64,000 nucleotides of DNA from CAJXYS01 sp913063035 (GCF_050586465.1 NZ_JBOCEG010000005.1:62001-126000); one strand, 5' to 3'; shown: positions 1-8,525, counted from the stretch's first letter. Made by a program: numbers and translations. The notes: generated from the letters alone by a model not told the origin.

Positions 1-868
1 GGGTGGCCCAGAACGCCACCCCGGCCGCCAGTAGCGGGATCGCGGGCAGCCAGGCCCAGCCCCAGCCGGAAAAGCCGAGACCGGCGAGGAAGCCGCTGTC
101 GCCGCCCATGTCCGGCAAGAGCAGCATCACCACCGCCCCGGCAACCGTCCCCGCCGCCGCGCCGCTCAAGGCGCGGCGCGTGAAGCGGCGCACGAAGGCC
201 CGCGCGATATAGACGTCCTGCGCCCCGACGAGACGCAACACCTCTATCACGCGGGCATTGGCGGCAAGCGCCGCGCGCGCGGCCAACGTGATCATCGCCG
301 CGGTCGAGGCCGCGATCAGCCCGATCGCGAGATAGCCGACAAGCCGCATCCGGTCTGCCGCGCGCACCAGCGGGCGCCGCCACCGGGTATGATCGTCCAG
401 AACCGCGCCCGGTGCCTCGGCCGCGAGGCGCAGCCGCAGACCGTCGCCGTCGTAGCCCGCGCCGGTCTCGGTGACCTCGACCAGGCGCGGGATGGGCAGG
501 CTGTCCACCGGCAGCTCGGGGCCGAACCACGGCTCGAGAAGCGCCGCCTGCTCGGCCGCGTCGAGGACCCGCGCGCCGGCGATGCCGGGCGTGGTGCGCA
601 GAACCTCGAGCACGGCCGCGGTCTGCGTCGCCATCTGGGCTTCCGGCGCGGAGATCCGCACCGTCGCGGTCCGCGCCAGTTCCGATTCCCAGCGGTCGGC
701 CAGCTGTCCCGCCGCCAGCGACAGCGCCAGCGCAAAGACGGTGAGAAAGGCCATGGCCCCGGCGGTGAACAGCGTGAGATGGGCCGTGAAGCCCGAGGGC
801 GGCACCACGCGGTCCGCGCTGCCATCCCCTTTCAGGAGATCGGCGAGGCTGGCCACGCGCCCGATCAC
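1..868 (-). CDS. ftsX: Cell division permease FtsX (C-terminal end outside the window)
   Basis: FtsX is the inner-membrane partner of the ATPase FtsE; in other bacteria FtsEX links the divisome to activation of peptidoglycan hydrolases. Reading from the GTG at 868 gives MIGRVASLADLLKGDG, an amphipathic N-terminus, a first membrane helix (TLFTAGAMAFLTVFALALSL), a periplasmic domain of about 125 residues, then a second helix (LVGYLAIGLIAASTAAMITL) followed by the family-typical stretch NARVIEVLRLVGAQDVYIAR and further helices. The frame stays open to base 2, so the last helix and stop lie beyond the edge (289 codons visible). The start overlaps the ftsE stop as GTGA, so the two are almost certainly translationally coupled. 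The GTG is chosen because of this overlap. Identity is confident from the helix layout and the ftsE neighbour. Confidence 0.88.
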   Translation of the reverse strand, partial: MIGRVASLADLLKGDGSADRVVPPSGFTAHLTLFTAGAMAFLTVFALALSLAAGQLADRWESELARTATVRISAPEAQMATQTAAVLEVLRTTPGIAGARVLDAAEQAALLEPWFGPELPVDSLPIPRLVEVTETGAGYDGDGLRLRLAAEAPGAVLDDHTRWRRPLVRAADRMRLVGYLAIGLIAASTAAMITLAARAALAANARVIEVLRLVGAQDVYIARAFVRRFTRRALSGAAAGTVAGAVVMLLLPDMGGDSGFLAGLGFSGWGWAWLPAIPLLAAGVAFWAT

Positions 869-1542
869 AGGTCCGCCCCCGCCGATTGCAGCCGCCGGTC
901 CCGGATCCGCAGCACCCTGGCCGCGACCTGGGCCTTGGCGGCGCGGATCAGGTTCAGGTCATGGGTGGCCACCAGCACGGTCTTGCCCATCCGGTTGAGC
1001 TCCACCAGCAGCCGCAGCAGCCGCTGCGCCATGTCCCAGTCGATATTGCCCGTCGGCTCGTCGGCCAGGATGACGTCCGGCGACAGCACCACCGCCCGGG
1101 CGAGTGCGGCGCGCTGGCGCTCGCCGCCCGACAGTTCGGGCGGGCGGGCGCCACGGCGCCCGTCGAGCCCGACCCAGGCCATGAGTTCGTCGATATTGCC
1201 GGCCTCCGATGACGGATCCCGCCCCGACACGGCCAGCGGCAGCGCCACGTTCTCGGCCACCGACAGGTGGTCGAGGAACTGGCAGTCCTGGTGCACGATC
1301 CCGATACGCCGGCGGTTCAGCGCCACCGCGTCGCGGCTCATGGCCCGGACATCCGTTCCGAAGACCCGCACCGCCCCGCGCGTCGGCATCAGTTCCATGT
1401 AGCAGAGCTTGAGGAACGTGGTCTTGCCGGCACCCGAGGGGCCGGTCAGGAAATGGAACGATCCCGGCGCCAGCTGCAGCGTCATGCCGGCCAGCAGGTC
1501 GTCACTGTTGTAGCTGTAGGCCGCCTCGTCGAGTTCGATCAA
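865..1542 (-). CDS. ftsE: Cell division ATP-binding protein FtsE
   Basis: This is the ABC-type ATPase that pairs with FtsX. The 225-residue protein begins at a TTG (MIELDEAAYSYNSDDLL), which matches the usual FtsE N-terminus and length; a longer open frame upstream is unsupported. Visible motifs are Walker A GPSGAGKTT, the Q-loop IGIVHQDCQFLDHLS, the ABC signature LSGGERQRAALARA, Walker B DVILADEPTGNID and the switch histidine ATHD. A GGGAGG stretch lies about 15 bases upstream, so the ribosome site is not ideal. It is the first gene of the ftsE-ftsX pair and is divergent from the zinc-ribbon gene at 1699. Confidence 0.93.
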   Translation of the reverse strand: MIELDEAAYSYNSDDLLAGMTLQLAPGSFHFLTGPSGAGKTTFLKLCYMELMPTRGAVRVFGTDVRAMSRDAVALNRRRIGIVHQDCQFLDHLSVAENVALPLAVSGRDPSSEAGNIDELMAWVGLDGRRGARPPELSGGERQRAALARAVVLSPDVILADEPTGNIDWDMAQRLLRLLVELNRMGKTVLVATHDLNLIRAAKAQVAARVLRIRDRRLQSAGADL

Positions 1543-1631
1543 TCTCTGCCTGCGCTCCCTCCCGGTCGGACCCCTGGCCCGGCGGCGTGCCCGCCTTACC
1601 TGCCGTATCGAAGGCTTGGATTGCAAGGCTT

Positions 1632-1645
1632 TGGTGTTTACACCA
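1632..1645. promoter_or_regulatory. 14-bp inverted repeat between ftsE and the zinc-ribbon gene
   Basis: The bases TGGTGT-TT-ACACCA form perfect 6-bp arms around a 2-base spacer. They lie 90 bases from the ftsE start and 54 bases from the divergent zinc-ribbon gene start, in the 156-bp shared promoter region. This is a plausible dimer binding site; the protein is unknown. It is not a CtrA site (no TTAA-N7-TTAA). Confidence 0.35.
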
Positions 1646-1698
1646 TTCTGATAGCGGATCCCGGGCGACCACGCGCCCGTCACCAGCCGGAGAGCAGA

Positions 1699-2559
1699 AT
1701 GCGTCTCGTTTGCCCAAAATGCGGTGCCCAATACGAGGTCGATACGGCCGCCATTCCGGAAAACGGACGCGACGTCCAGTGTTCGAGCTGTGGACACACC
1801 TGGCTTCAGTACCGTGACGACCGCAGGCCCGCGCCCAGGCGGTCGCCCGAGCCCGCCGCGGCGACGCCTGAGGCGACAACACCGCCCGCGCCCGCGTCCG
1901 AGCCAGGGTCCGAGCCAGGACCTGAGCCAGAGGGCGTGTCGGAGCAACCGCCGAAATCCGCCGCGGAGCCCGCGCCGCCGGAGCCAGGGGAGACCCCGGA
2001 ACAGGAGGCGCGCGGCGTCGATCCCGAGGTGCTCTCGATCCTCCGCGAAGAGGCCGAGCGCGAAAGCCGCGCCCGCGAACAGGACCGTGCCGGGGGCCTC
2101 GAAACCCAGCCCGAACTCGGCCTCGCCGAGGCAGAGACGCAGAAACCGGCCGCGGCAGAGGCCCCGGACCCGGCGGAACACGCGGCAACATCGCGGCGCG
2201 ATCTTCTCCCGGACATCGAGGAGATCGACTCCACCCTCCGCTCGGACGGCGATACCCGGCGGGGCGCCGGCTCGACCCACAGCGCCGGAACCCCCGCGCT
2301 GCGCCAGCAACCGGACCCGCCGGAAACCGGCCGTGCGCCGAATTCCTTCCGGCTCGGTTTCGCGCTGGCGCTGCTGCTCTTCGCGGCCGCGGCCGCGATC
2401 TACCTGATGCCCGGGCGCGTGGCGCAGGCCGTGCCCGAAGCGGCCCCCTGGATCGAGACCTTCGTCGCGCAGGTCGACGCGCTGCGGCTGGGGCTATCGC
2501 GGCTCGTGGACGGCGGTGTGTCACGCCTGGCCGGCATGATCGCGGAACTGCGGAACTGA
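1699..2559 (+). CDS. MJ0042-type zinc-ribbon protein with a C-terminal membrane helix
   Basis: The 286-residue protein starts MRLVCPKCGAQYEVDTAAI and has two CxxC knuckles (CPKC and CSSC, followed by GHTW), the pattern of MJ0042-family zinc ribbons. Then comes a long acidic, Pro/Glu-rich disordered region (about residues 50-210), and a single membrane helix near the C-terminus (RLGFALALLLFAAAAAIYLM, about residues 215-235) with a short tail. A longer in-frame start upstream exists, but the cysteine ribbon at the very N-terminus is typical of the family. Such proteins often sit beside ftsEX in this bacterial family. A cytoplasmic zinc ribbon tethered to the membrane suggests a sensor or scaffold role, which is inference; no enzymatic motif is present. 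Confidence 0.82.
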   Translation: MRLVCPKCGAQYEVDTAAIPENGRDVQCSSCGHTWLQYRDDRRPAPRRSPEPAAATPEATTPPAPASEPGSEPGPEPEGVSEQPPKSAAEPAPPEPGETPEQEARGVDPEVLSILREEAERESRAREQDRAGGLETQPELGLAEAETQKPAAAEAPDPAEHAATSRRDLLPDIEEIDSTLRSDGDTRRGAGSTHSAGTPALRQQPDPPETGRAPNSFRLGFALALLLFAAAAAIYLMPGRVAQAVPEAAPWIETFVAQVDALRLGLSRLVDGGVSRLAGMIAELRN

Positions 2560-2566
2560 GCCCGGA

Positions 2567-5224
2567 TCAGAACCGGTCGAGCAGGCGCTCCAGGTAGTCC
2601 AGTTCGAAATCGGGGCGCGTGCGGTCCCCCGACCGGCGCCGGATCTCATCCAGCAATTCCTGCGAGCGACGGAAGATCTCCTCGCCCGGAAGCATGTTCT
2701 CCTCCGTGCCGATGCGCCCGTTGCTGCCGGCGCGCCGTCCCAGCGGGTCGCGGCGCTCGCCCGGCGGCACCTCGCCGAAATCCTGGCCCTGCTGACCCTG
2801 GCCGGGCTGCTGCTGTTGCTGCGCCATCGCCTCGCCGAGGTTCTGGATGCCTTCGCGCAGGGCCTGCATCGCCTCGGCCTGGTTGTCGAGCGCGCCGGGC
2901 AGGTCGCCTTGCTCCAGGTCCTCGCCGGCGCGGTCCATCGCGCGGCCGGCCTGGTCAAGCGACTCGCGCGCCGCATCGCCCTCGGCGGTGCCGGCGCCGG
3001 GCAGGTTCTGCTGCTGGTCCCGCAACAATTCGCGCAGCGCGCGCTGGCGTTCGGCCAGCTCCTCGGCACCGGGCTGCTGGCCGGACGCGCCCGGCTGCCC
3101 CGGTTGCTGGCCCTGCCCTGGCTGGCCGGGCTGCATGCCCTGACCGGGCTGGCCGGGTTGCTGACCGTTCTGGCCCTGCTGTCCGGGCTGCTGGCGTTGC
3201 CCCTGCTGGCCCTGCTGGCCGGGGGATTGCTGGCCCTGTTGACCCTGCTGGCCCTGGTTGAACTGGTCCTGCAGCTCGCGGAAGGCCTCGTCCGACAGGC
3301 CCTGCTGCTGGCGCAGCGTGTCCTGCAGCCCCTGCATGGCCTGCTCGCCCGGGTTCTGGCCCTGCTGGCCCTGGCCCTGCGCCATGCGCATGTTTTCCAT
3401 CATCTGCCGAAGCTGCTCCAGAAGCTGCTGGGCCTCCGCCGTCCGGCCCTGCTCGGCCAGTTCCTGGATGCGGTCCATCATCTCCTGCAGATCCTGGCTC
3501 GTCATTTGCTGGCCCTGCTGCATCTGGTCCTGAGACAGCTGCTGGTCGGGATTCTGCAGGGCCTCGCGGGCCATCTGCTCCATGTAGTCGCGCATGGCCT
3601 GGCGCAGCTCGTCCATGAGCTCGGCGATCTCCTCGCTGCTCGCGCCCTGCTCGAGCGCTTCCTGCAGACGTTCCTCGGCCCGGCGCAGCCGCGCCAGCGC
3701 GTCCGAGAGGTCACCCTCCTCGATCAGGAGCGCCGCCTTCCAGAGCAGTTCCGCCACCTCGTCGCGGGTCGCCTCGGACAGCGCGGATTCAAGCCCGGTC
3801 TCCAGCCGGCGGATCGCGGTCCGGGTCACCAGGTACGCGGTCTCGTCGCTGAAAACGTCCTCGGGCCTGTGGGTCACGGCCCGCAGAACCTGCGCGACCC
3901 GGCGCCCGTTCTCGCGCGACCAGAGCAGGTCGCGACGCTGCTCGGCGATCGCCGCCGCAAGGGGCTCGAAGAACCGGCGCCCCGGCAGCGCCAGCCGTGC
4001 CGGCGCGCCGGTCGCGGCCTGGCCCGCGGCATCCTCGACCCGCGGCGTGACGGTCACCGCCAGCCCCGCCCAGGGATGCTTGGCCAGGTCCTCGACCAGC
4101 TGGTCCTCGAAGGCGGTGCGATCCCCGCCATAGGGCATGGGCAGGTCCAGAACGATCGGGTCGCGGGCTTCGGGCGCCACGGCCTGGCCATGGCGACGAT
4201 CCACCGCGTCAAGGTCGAGATCGATCTCCACCGTCCCGGACTGGACCCCGTAATCGTCCGACGCCTCGAAGGAAATCGTGGCCTGGCCGGTCACGCTTCG
4301 CGCGATCTCGCCGGTCAGCGCGACCTCGGGCGGGGCGTCGGGGATCACGTCGATCTGCCAGGACAGATCGCGTGCGCCGGCGATGGCGATCTCGCCGTCC
4401 CGGGCGATCGTGAACTCCTGTGCCGGCGCCGAAGCGGCGTCGGCCTCGGGGGCGACGGGGCGGCCGGACACGGTCTCTCGCACGCTCAGCGCACCCACCT
4501 CGCCATAAAGCCGCAGGGTCACGCGGCTGCCCTCGGGCAGGTCGAGCGCCGCGCGATCCTCGGCCTCGTTGAGATAAATGCTCGGCTTGCCGGTATAGGC
4601 CGGCGGTTCGATCCAGCCCTCGTAGCTCGGTCCCGCCGCGACGTCGGCACCGCCGGCGCCGGGCGCCAGGGTGCCCAGCCCCTCGCTCCGCCAGAGTGTC
4701 CCGAAGGCGAGGGCCGCCACCAGCGCCAGCAGGGCCGCGTAGCGCAGCGCGTAGGGGTCGCGGTCTGCCAGCCGCAGGTCCGGGGCGCGCGGCCCCACGC
4801 CGGCCACGCGGTCGGCCATGCGCGCCATGTGCGCGCGCCAGACCGCCGTCGACGCGGCGTCACCGCCGCCGATGGCCTGGCGGTCGGCCAGGGCGCTGAT
4901 CGGACGGCCTGCGAGGCTGCGGTCGAGACGATCGAGCGCCTCGTCGCGACGCGGCCAGCGGAAACGCCGCGCCCCGCGCAGGAGCGCCGCCAAGAGCGCG
5001 AGCCCCGCGAGCCCGGCGCCGCCCCAGAAAAGCTCGGCCGACACCGTCCGGTGGAGCCCGAACCCGAGCGCCGCGAGGCAAACCAGGAGAATCGTCCAGG
5101 CCGGCCAGAAGGCGCGCAGCAGTCGCTCCAGCGCCATGCCCATCCGGGTCAGCCGCAAAGGCCGCCGCAGCCCAGCCAGCGCGCTCTCGGCGCGCGCGTC
5201 GGTATCCTTGTCGATCCCGGTCAT
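2567..5224 (-). CDS. DUF4175 / TIGR02302 membrane protein with a Gln-rich C-terminal half
   Basis: This is an 885-residue protein of unknown function from a family restricted largely to alphaproteobacteria. Two membrane helices lie near residues 38-85 (AWTILLVCLAALGFGLHRTV and a second leucine-rich segment) and a third near residue 165 (ALLALVAALAFGTLW). An extracytoplasmic beta-rich region follows (YEGWIEPPAYTGKPSIYL is a family hallmark), then a long helical, coiled-coil-like section, then a Gln/Gly/Pro low-complexity stretch. The C-terminus is acidic. I start at the ATG at 5224 (MTGIDKDTDARAES) because the upstream in-frame start gives an unconserved Pro/Arg extension. It is convergent with the zinc-ribbon gene (7 bases apart) and lies downstream of lysA on the same strand. 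Role unknown; the extracytoplasmic and Gln-rich layout suggests an envelope function. Confidence 0.8.
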   Translation of the reverse strand: MTGIDKDTDARAESALAGLRRPLRLTRMGMALERLLRAFWPAWTILLVCLAALGFGLHRTVSAELFWGGAGLAGLALLAALLRGARRFRWPRRDEALDRLDRSLAGRPISALADRQAIGGGDAASTAVWRAHMARMADRVAGVGPRAPDLRLADRDPYALRYAALLALVAALAFGTLWRSEGLGTLAPGAGGADVAAGPSYEGWIEPPAYTGKPSIYLNEAEDRAALDLPEGSRVTLRLYGEVGALSVRETVSGRPVAPEADAASAPAQEFTIARDGEIAIAGARDLSWQIDVIPDAPPEVALTGEIARSVTGQATISFEASDDYGVQSGTVEIDLDLDAVDRRHGQAVAPEARDPIVLDLPMPYGGDRTAFEDQLVEDLAKHPWAGLAVTVTPRVEDAAGQAATGAPARLALPGRRFFEPLAAAIAEQRRDLLWSRENGRRVAQVLRAVTHRPEDVFSDETAYLVTRTAIRRLETGLESALSEATRDEVAELLWKAALLIEEGDLSDALARLRRAEERLQEALEQGASSEEIAELMDELRQAMRDYMEQMAREALQNPDQQLSQDQMQQGQQMTSQDLQEMMDRIQELAEQGRTAEAQQLLEQLRQMMENMRMAQGQGQQGQNPGEQAMQGLQDTLRQQQGLSDEAFRELQDQFNQGQQGQQGQQSPGQQGQQGQRQQPGQQGQNGQQPGQPGQGMQPGQPGQGQQPGQPGASGQQPGAEELAERQRALRELLRDQQQNLPGAGTAEGDAARESLDQAGRAMDRAGEDLEQGDLPGALDNQAEAMQALREGIQNLGEAMAQQQQQPGQGQQGQDFGEVPPGERRDPLGRRAGSNGRIGTEENMLPGEEIFRRSQELLDEIRRRSGDRTRPDFELDYLERLLDRF
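3045..3265 (-). repeat. Low-complexity Q/G/P codon repeat inside the DUF4175 gene
   Basis: Imperfect repeats of Gln-Gln-Gly and Gly-Gln-Pro-Gly codons encode about 70 residues dominated by Q, G and P. On the plus strand the same bases read as CTG/CCC/GGC repeats, which opens long spurious frames there. The tract is prone to length variation by slippage. Confidence 0.7.
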
Positions 5225-5262
5225 GCGCGGTCCCGTTGGCGGTCCGCGCCGGACGCGCGGAC

Positions 5263-6528
5263 CTACAGCCACGAGGGAATGGTATCGCGATTTATGATGT
5301 CGTCAAAGGAAGGCCGGGCACGGATGACGGCGAATTGATCCTCGTGCACAAGCACCTCGGGCACCAGCGGGCGGGTGTTGTACTCGCTCGCCATGACCGC
5401 GCCATAGGCTCCGGCGGACCGGAAAGCCACCAGATCGCCCGCCGCCACCGGCGGCATCGGGCGGGCACGGGCGAAGGTGTCGCCGGTCTCGCAGACCGGG
5501 CCGACGATGTCGTAAGGCGCGTAGTCCGCCCCCGCCGCGGGTTCCTCGACGGGCACGATGTCGTGCCAGGCGTCGTACATGGCCGGGCGGATCAGGTCGT
5601 TCATCGCCGCGTCGAGGATCAGGAAATCGCGGCCTTCGCCGGATTTCACGTAGATCACGCCGGCCACGAGCAGCCCCGCATTGCCGGAAATCAGGCGCCC
5701 CGGCTCGATCTCGATCTCGCAGCCCAGATGGCCCACGGTCCGCTTCACGACCTCGCCGTATTCCAGCGGCAGCGGCGGCGCGTTGTTGTCGCGGGCATAG
5801 GGAATCCCGAGCCCGCCGCCGAGATCGAGGCGCCGGATCGCGTGGCCGTCAGCGCGCAGCGTCTCGGTCAGCTCGGCCACCTTGGTATAGGCGGCCTCGA
5901 AGGGCGCCAGGTCGGTGAGCTGGCTGCCGATATGGACGTCGATCCCGATGACGTCGATCCCGGGCAGCGCCGCCGCCTCGGCATAGACCTCGCGGGCCCG
6001 GGCGATCGGGATGCCGAACTTGTTCTCGGCCTTGCCGGTGGCGATCTTGGCGTGGGTTCGGGCATCCACGTCCGGGTTGACGCGGATCGTCACCGGCGCG
6101 CTCAGCTGTCTCGCGGTCGCCACCTCCGAGAGCGCGATCAGTTCCGGCTCGCTTTCCACGTTGAACTGCCGGATGCCACCCTCCAGCGCCCGGGCCATTT
6201 CGGCGCGGGTCTTGCCCACGCCCGAGAACACGATCCGCGCGCCGGGCACCCCGGCGGCGCGGGCGCGGGCGTATTCACCGCCCGAGACCACGTCCATGCC
6301 GGCGCCGAGCTCGGCCATCACGCGCAGCACCGCCTGGTTCGAGTTCGACTTCACCGCGTAGCAGATCATGTGATCGAGCCCGGAGAGCGCCTCTTCGAAA
6401 AGCCGGAAATGCCGCGTCAGCGTGGCGGTCGAGTAGCAGTAGAAGGGCGTGCCCACCGCCGCCGCGATCTCGGGCAGCGGCACGTCCTCGGCATGCAGCA
6501 CCCCGTCCCGGTAGAGGAAATGGTCCAT
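5263..6528 (-). CDS. lysA: Diaminopimelate decarboxylase
   Basis: LysA converts meso-diaminopimelate to L-lysine with pyridoxal phosphate, the last step of lysine synthesis. The 421-residue protein has the usual length. The PLP lysine lies in CYAVKSNSNQAVLR, the barrel contains the family strings NVESEPEL, HIGSQLTDL and DLGGGLGIPY, and the C-terminal active-site cysteine loop is VGPVCETGDTFA. The start MDHFLYRDGVLHAEDV is typical of the family. It is downstream of argH, the lptM-like gene and the DUF2834 gene on the same strand, with a repeat element in the 124-bp gap before it. Confidence 0.95.
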   Translation of the reverse strand: MDHFLYRDGVLHAEDVPLPEIAAAVGTPFYCYSTATLTRHFRLFEEALSGLDHMICYAVKSNSNQAVLRVMAELGAGMDVVSGGEYARARAAGVPGARIVFSGVGKTRAEMARALEGGIRQFNVESEPELIALSEVATARQLSAPVTIRVNPDVDARTHAKIATGKAENKFGIPIARAREVYAEAAALPGIDVIGIDVHIGSQLTDLAPFEAAYTKVAELTETLRADGHAIRRLDLGGGLGIPYARDNNAPPLPLEYGEVVKRTVGHLGCEIEIEPGRLISGNAGLLVAGVIYVKSGEGRDFLILDAAMNDLIRPAMYDAWHDIVPVEEPAAGADYAPYDIVGPVCETGDTFARARPMPPVAAGDLVAFRSAGAYGAVMASEYNTRPLVPEVLVHEDQFAVIRARPSFDDIINRDTIPSWL

Positions 6529-6602
6529 ATGTCTCCGCCTCTCTCAGCCATCCCGGCCCGGCGCCTCTTAGCAGCTTGGCTGCGAACTGCAAATCCGCTC
6601 GT

Positions 6603-6652
6603 CCAAGTGGCGGAAATATCCCCGCCGGAGGCATGTTTCGCCGCGCAGCGGC
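6603..6652 (-). repeat. 3' structured repeat element, copy A
   Basis: Read on the minus strand (the direction of the upstream DUF2834 gene), a short hairpin with arms GCCGC/GCGGC and loop GCA (6640-6652) follows the stop codon at once, and is followed by a conserved core whose plus-strand form begins CCAAGTGGCGGAAATATC and ends CCGCCGGAGGC (6603-6632). The core itself can fold through GGCGG/CCGCC. Copies B, C and D are at 34473, 58406 and 58346. Likely a transcription terminator or 3' RNA-processing element. Confidence 0.75.
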
Positions 6653-6970
6653 TCAGGCCACCGGCCGCGCGCGCAGGAACAGGAAGAGCGGCAGCCCGCA
6701 GGAGACCCCGATGCAGAAGGTCGCCGGGATCGCGACCAGCGACAGCCAGTCGCGCCGCACCCAGCTTTCGGCGATGATCCAGACCGTCAGCGCCACAGCC
6801 GCGATGGTCAGGTCCCAGACCAGCCCGCGCGCCGCGTCGTTCACGTTCCAGGCCCGCATCATCGCGCCGAGGTCGAACCCGTTCTCGAAGAACCAGGACA
6901 TGAAGAAATACATCGGCACCACCGCGCCAACGACCGCGAGGGCCAGGTAGATCATGCGCAACACGGACAT
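6653..6970 (-). CDS. DUF2834 small membrane protein
   Basis: This 105-residue protein has three predicted membrane helices: MIYLALAVVGAVVPMYFFM, LTIAAVALTVWIIAE and a C-terminal AIPATFCIGVSCGLPLFLFL. The layout and the terminal GLPLFLFLR motif match DUF2834, a family of unknown function. The ATG at 6970 is preceded by GGGAG at good spacing, so the longer upstream frame is rejected. It lies 62 bases after the lptM-like gene and could be co-transcribed with argH. No partner or substrate can be inferred from sequence. Confidence 0.85.
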   Translation of the reverse strand: MSVLRMIYLALAVVGAVVPMYFFMSWFFENGFDLGAMMRAWNVNDAARGLVWDLTIAAVALTVWIIAESWVRRDWLSLVAIPATFCIGVSCGLPLFLFLRARPVA

Positions 6971-7032
6971 GGTCGCTCCCTTTCTTCCGATGGCGCGAAG
7001 ATAACCCGCCGCGCGGCCGGGTCCATCCCTAC

Positions 7033-7134
7033 CTACCCGGCCGCGCTTTCCGCGGTGGGGCGGATCGGTTCGCCCGCCACGCCGCAGCCCGCCAGGGCGA
7101 GTCCGGCGCAGATCAGCAGCGCGGCCCATCTCAT
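7033..7134 (-). CDS. Tiny lipoprotein, candidate LptM
   Basis: The 33-residue product has a signal sequence MRWAALLICAGLAL and the lipobox LAGC, so Cys17 would be lipidated. The mature part is only 17 residues and begins CGVAGEPIRP. LptM (formerly YifL), a lipoprotein that assists oxidative maturation of the LPS translocon LptD in enterobacteria, has a similar CGxxGPxxxP start and lies next to lysA/dapF in many proteobacteria. Here the gene overlaps the argH stop as ATGA and lies upstream of lysA, so both position and sequence fit. The GP of the classic motif is EP here, so the assignment is an inference, but a real translated lipoprotein gene is likely. Confidence 0.72.
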   Translation of the reverse strand: MRWAALLICAGLALAGCGVAGEPIRPTAESAAG

Positions 7135-8525
7135 GCCAGCTTCTCCTTCCAGCGCGCGACCTGGGCGCGGACCTGGTCCGGCGCCGTGCCGCCGTAACTC
7201 TGGCGCGAGGCGACGGAATTGTGCACGCCGAGCACGTCGAAGACGTCGGCGCGGATGTCGCCATGGACCGCCTGCATTTCCCCGAGCGTCAGCTCCGGCA
7301 GGTCGCGGCCGCTCTCCTCGGCCAGCTTGACCAGCGCGCCGGTGACGTGATGGGCGTCGCGGAAGGGCAGCCCGGCCTCGCGCACCAGCCAGTCGGCGAG
7401 ATCCGTCGCGGTCGAGAACCCGCTCGCCGCCGCCGCCTCGAGCGCGTCGCGGTTGGCGGTCATGTCGCGAACCATGCCCTCCATCGCGGCGACGGCGAGG
7501 CCAAGGTGATCGGCCGCGTCGAAGACCTGTTCCTTGTCCTCCTGCATGTCCTTGGAATAGGCCAGCGGCAGCCCCTTCATCACCGTGAACAGCGCCACCA
7601 TCGCGCCGGTGATCCGGCCGATCTTGGCGCGGATCAGCTCGGCCGCGTCCGGGTTCTTCTTCTGCGGCATGATCGAGGAGCCGGTGGAGAAGCGGTCCGA
7701 GAGCTGCACGAAGCGGAACTGCGCCGAGGACCAGATCACCAGCTCCTCGGCGAAGCGCGAGAGATGCATCGCGCAGATCGAGGCCGCGGCCAGGTATTCC
7801 AGCGCGAAGTCGCGGTCCGACACCGCGTCGAGCGAATTGGCCGCCGGCCGGTCGAAGCCCAGCGCCGTGGCGGTCGCGTCCCGGTCGATGGGGAACCCCG
7901 TCCCGGCCAGCGCCGCCGCGCCGAGCGGGCACTCGTTCATGCGGGCTCGGGCGTCGCGGAACCGGCCGATATCGCGGCCAAACATCTCGACATAGGCCAT
8001 CATGTGATGGCCCCAGGTCACCGGCTGCGCGGTCTGCAGATGGGTGAAGCCCGGCATCACCCAGTCCGCGCCGGCCTCGGCCTGGGCCAGCAGGGCGCGA
8101 ATCAGCGCCTCGAGCCCGGCGATGGCCCCGTCGCACTGCTCGCGCACCCAGAGCCGGAAATCGGTGGCCACCTGGTCGTTGCGCGAACGGGCGGTGTGCA
8201 ACCGCCCGGCGGCTTCGCCGATCAGCGCCTTGAGCCGCGCCTCGACATTCATGTGAATATCCTCGAGCGCCGCGGAAAAGGCGAAATCGCCCGCCTCGAT
8301 CTCTGACAAGACCGTGAGCAGCCCTTCCCGGATCGCCTCGGCATCCCTAGAACTCAGGATACCCTGTTGGGCCAGCATCGCCGCGTGGGCGCGGGAGCCC
8401 TCGATATCCTGCCGGGCGAGCCGCTTGTCGAACCCGATCGAGGCGTTTATCGCCTCCATGATCGCATCCGGCGCATCGGCGAACCGCCCGCCCCACATTG
8501 CGTTGGATGCCGTGTCCTTGGTCAT
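7131..8525 (-). CDS. argH: Argininosuccinate lyase
   Basis: ArgH cleaves argininosuccinate to arginine and fumarate, the last arginine-synthesis step. The 464-residue protein starts MTKDTASNAMWGGRFADAPD; the MWGGRF string near the N-terminus marks the family start, so the much longer open frame upstream is rejected. The superfamily signature loop is GSSIMPQKKNPDAAE. Other family strings are SRNDQVATDFRLW and GFTHLQTAQPVTWGHHMMAY. It is divergent from the TlpA-like gene (31 bases apart) and heads a probable argH-lptM-DUF2834-lysA transcript. Confidence 0.96.
   Translation of the reverse strand: MTKDTASNAMWGGRFADAPDAIMEAINASIGFDKRLARQDIEGSRAHAAMLAQQGILSSRDAEAIREGLLTVLSEIEAGDFAFSAALEDIHMNVEARLKALIGEAAGRLHTARSRNDQVATDFRLWVREQCDGAIAGLEALIRALLAQAEAGADWVMPGFTHLQTAQPVTWGHHMMAYVEMFGRDIGRFRDARARMNECPLGAAALAGTGFPIDRDATATALGFDRPAANSLDAVSDRDFALEYLAAASICAMHLSRFAEELVIWSSAQFRFVQLSDRFSTGSSIMPQKKNPDAAELIRAKIGRITGAMVALFTVMKGLPLAYSKDMQEDKEQVFDAADHLGLAVAAMEGMVRDMTANRDALEAAAASGFSTATDLADWLVREAGLPFRDAHHVTGALVKLAEESGRDLPELTLGEMQAVHGDIRADVFDVLGVHNSVASRQSYGGTAPDQVRAQVARWKEKLA

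Noticed and set aside
2816..5338. 840-codon plus-strand open frame opposite the DUF4175 gene
   Set aside because: It is the antisense shadow of a GC-rich gene; the translation is His/Leu/Arg/Gly-rich with no family resemblance, while the minus strand gives a coherent membrane protein.
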